Positions 63,419 through 64,000 of a stretch of 64,000 nt of DNA are shown here, piece by piece. Source of the DNA: Streptomyces sp. I6 (GTDB lineage: Bacteria; Actinomycetota; Actinomycetes; Streptomycetales; Streptomycetaceae); NCBI GenBank assembly GCA_003725745.1, contig RHDP01000001.1, positions 62,001 through 126,000 on the forward strand, read 5' to 3'. Each line of letters starts with the position of its first letter. Position 1 is the first letter of the stretch. The translations under genes were made by a program, and so were the position numbers. The notes under the pieces are model-generated. The model was given only the letters and a program-made list of their open reading frames with translations. It ran no database searches and was not told the DNA's origin.

Positions 63419-63937
63419 CGTTACCTCCCTGTTCGGCTACGCCCTCGTCCGGACGCAACGCACTCGACGATAGGAAGGCAGCCCGACGGCCACATCGGAC
63501 CTGGGTACAGGGCAAGGCCCGGCTCACCGGGCAACCGGCGTCCGCCCCGGCCCCGCCCCGGCGCATCCGCTGCGGTCGTCGCGCCGGGCGACGGGGCCTT
63601 CGTCATCCGGCCCCCGTCCGGGCTGTCCGCGCGGCCCCGGAGGAAGCGGGGGCCGGCGCCGCCGCACCCCTCCCCGAGCCCGGCGCTCGGCTCAGCGCTG
63701 CGAAGGCAGGACCGGCACCGCGGACGTTCCGCACCGGCACACCGGCGGGCTCCGGTCCGCGGGGACCGCCACAACACCGCGGTGTCCGCCGCGGATTCCG
63801 GTCCCGACGCACTCGCCCTCGTGCCGCACGCACAGGCGATGCGGGAACCACATGCCCCGAACTCCGGGCAAACGGCGTACCCTGCATCACACCATTCCCA
63901 CCACCGGCAGCAGGCACCGCCGCGTCAGGAGAGCACG
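63419..63937. other. Intergenic region near the window end
   Basis: No gene I can support in about 520 bases. The sequence upstream of the last start (63840-63930) is locally less G+C-rich and probably holds the promoter of the gene entering at 63938. Confidence 0.5.
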
Positions 63938-64000
63938 ATGACATCGACGCCCATCGCAACGCACAGCATCGAGGCGACAACTGCGCTGCTTCAGGCGGAG
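63938..64000 (+). CDS. 5' end of a gene cut by the window edge
   Basis: An ATG at 63938 follows the ribosome-binding site AGGAG (63927-63931), and 21 codons (MTSTPIATHSIEATTALL and on) run to the edge without a stop. The product cannot be identified from this fragment. Confidence 0.6.
   Translation, partial: MTSTPIATHSIEATTALLQAE

Overview
The base composition (well over 70% G+C), the codon use and the gene families point to a Streptomyces chromosome segment. Indicators are MbtH, DmdR/IdeR-type iron boxes, XRE-cupin plus DUF6126, HtpX-PspAB, a ROK repressor and I36 inhibitors. The dominant feature is a hydroxamate siderophore gene cluster at about 4.2-34.6 kb. The rest is ordinary Streptomyces accessory and house-keeping content.

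Layout. 0.3-0.9 kb: an orphan Imm5-like protein. 1.0-3.8 kb: an arsenic island, with arsR divergent from a flavoprotein (ArsO-like) and ArsI, and related operators at both promoters. 4.2-34.6 kb: the siderophore locus. It holds an ornithine N5-monooxygenase, a formyltransferase, a FecCD-type uptake ATPase with two permeases, one giant five-module NRPS, MbtH, a siderophore-binding lipoprotein and a heterodimeric ABC exporter. Three iron boxes sit at the three promoters that matter. 35-43.6 kb: HtpX and PspAB, a ROK regulator, an EF-hand protein, a CPT-like kinase, XRE-cupin plus DUF6126, a methyltransferase, nitrobindin and a lipoprotein. 44.1-47.9 kb: a molybdate system with ModA, a ModB-ModC fusion and a HTH-Mop protein. 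48.2-53.9 kb: a GST-like reductase, a small LuxR regulator, an SGNH hydrolase, small proteins, an Mrr-like nuclease, a dirigent-like secreted protein and a GlsB-type membrane protein. 54.8-62.5 kb: an XRE-STAND-WD40 protein divergent from a LuxR regulator, then a MacB-type ABC operon with membrane-fusion protein and lipoprotein. 62.6-63.4 kb: a tandem pair of I36-type secreted proteins. The window ends inside a new gene.

How the siderophore genes fit together. The monooxygenase makes N5-hydroxyornithine and the formyltransferase formylates part of it. The NRPS should assemble a pentapeptide. Its modules read, from hand-aligned specificity codes: (1) unclear, with N-methylation; (2) Ser; (3) N5-hydroxyornithine, with N-methylation; (4) an ornithine-like basic residue; (5) unclear, probably an ornithine derivative. 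There is a terminal epimerase and no thioesterase. This is the shape expected for a tris-hydroxamate of the scabichelin/turgichelin type (recalled from the literature, not searched). The exporter would secrete it, and the lipoprotein plus FecCD system would take the ferric complex back up.

Sequence quality. The NRPS and five other genes are broken by twelve single-base losses, nearly all in or beside G or C runs. Restoring one base at each break gives whole-codon lengths and intact domains. I treat them as probable homopolymer errors in the assembly rather than real pseudogenes, and annotate the genes as single units.
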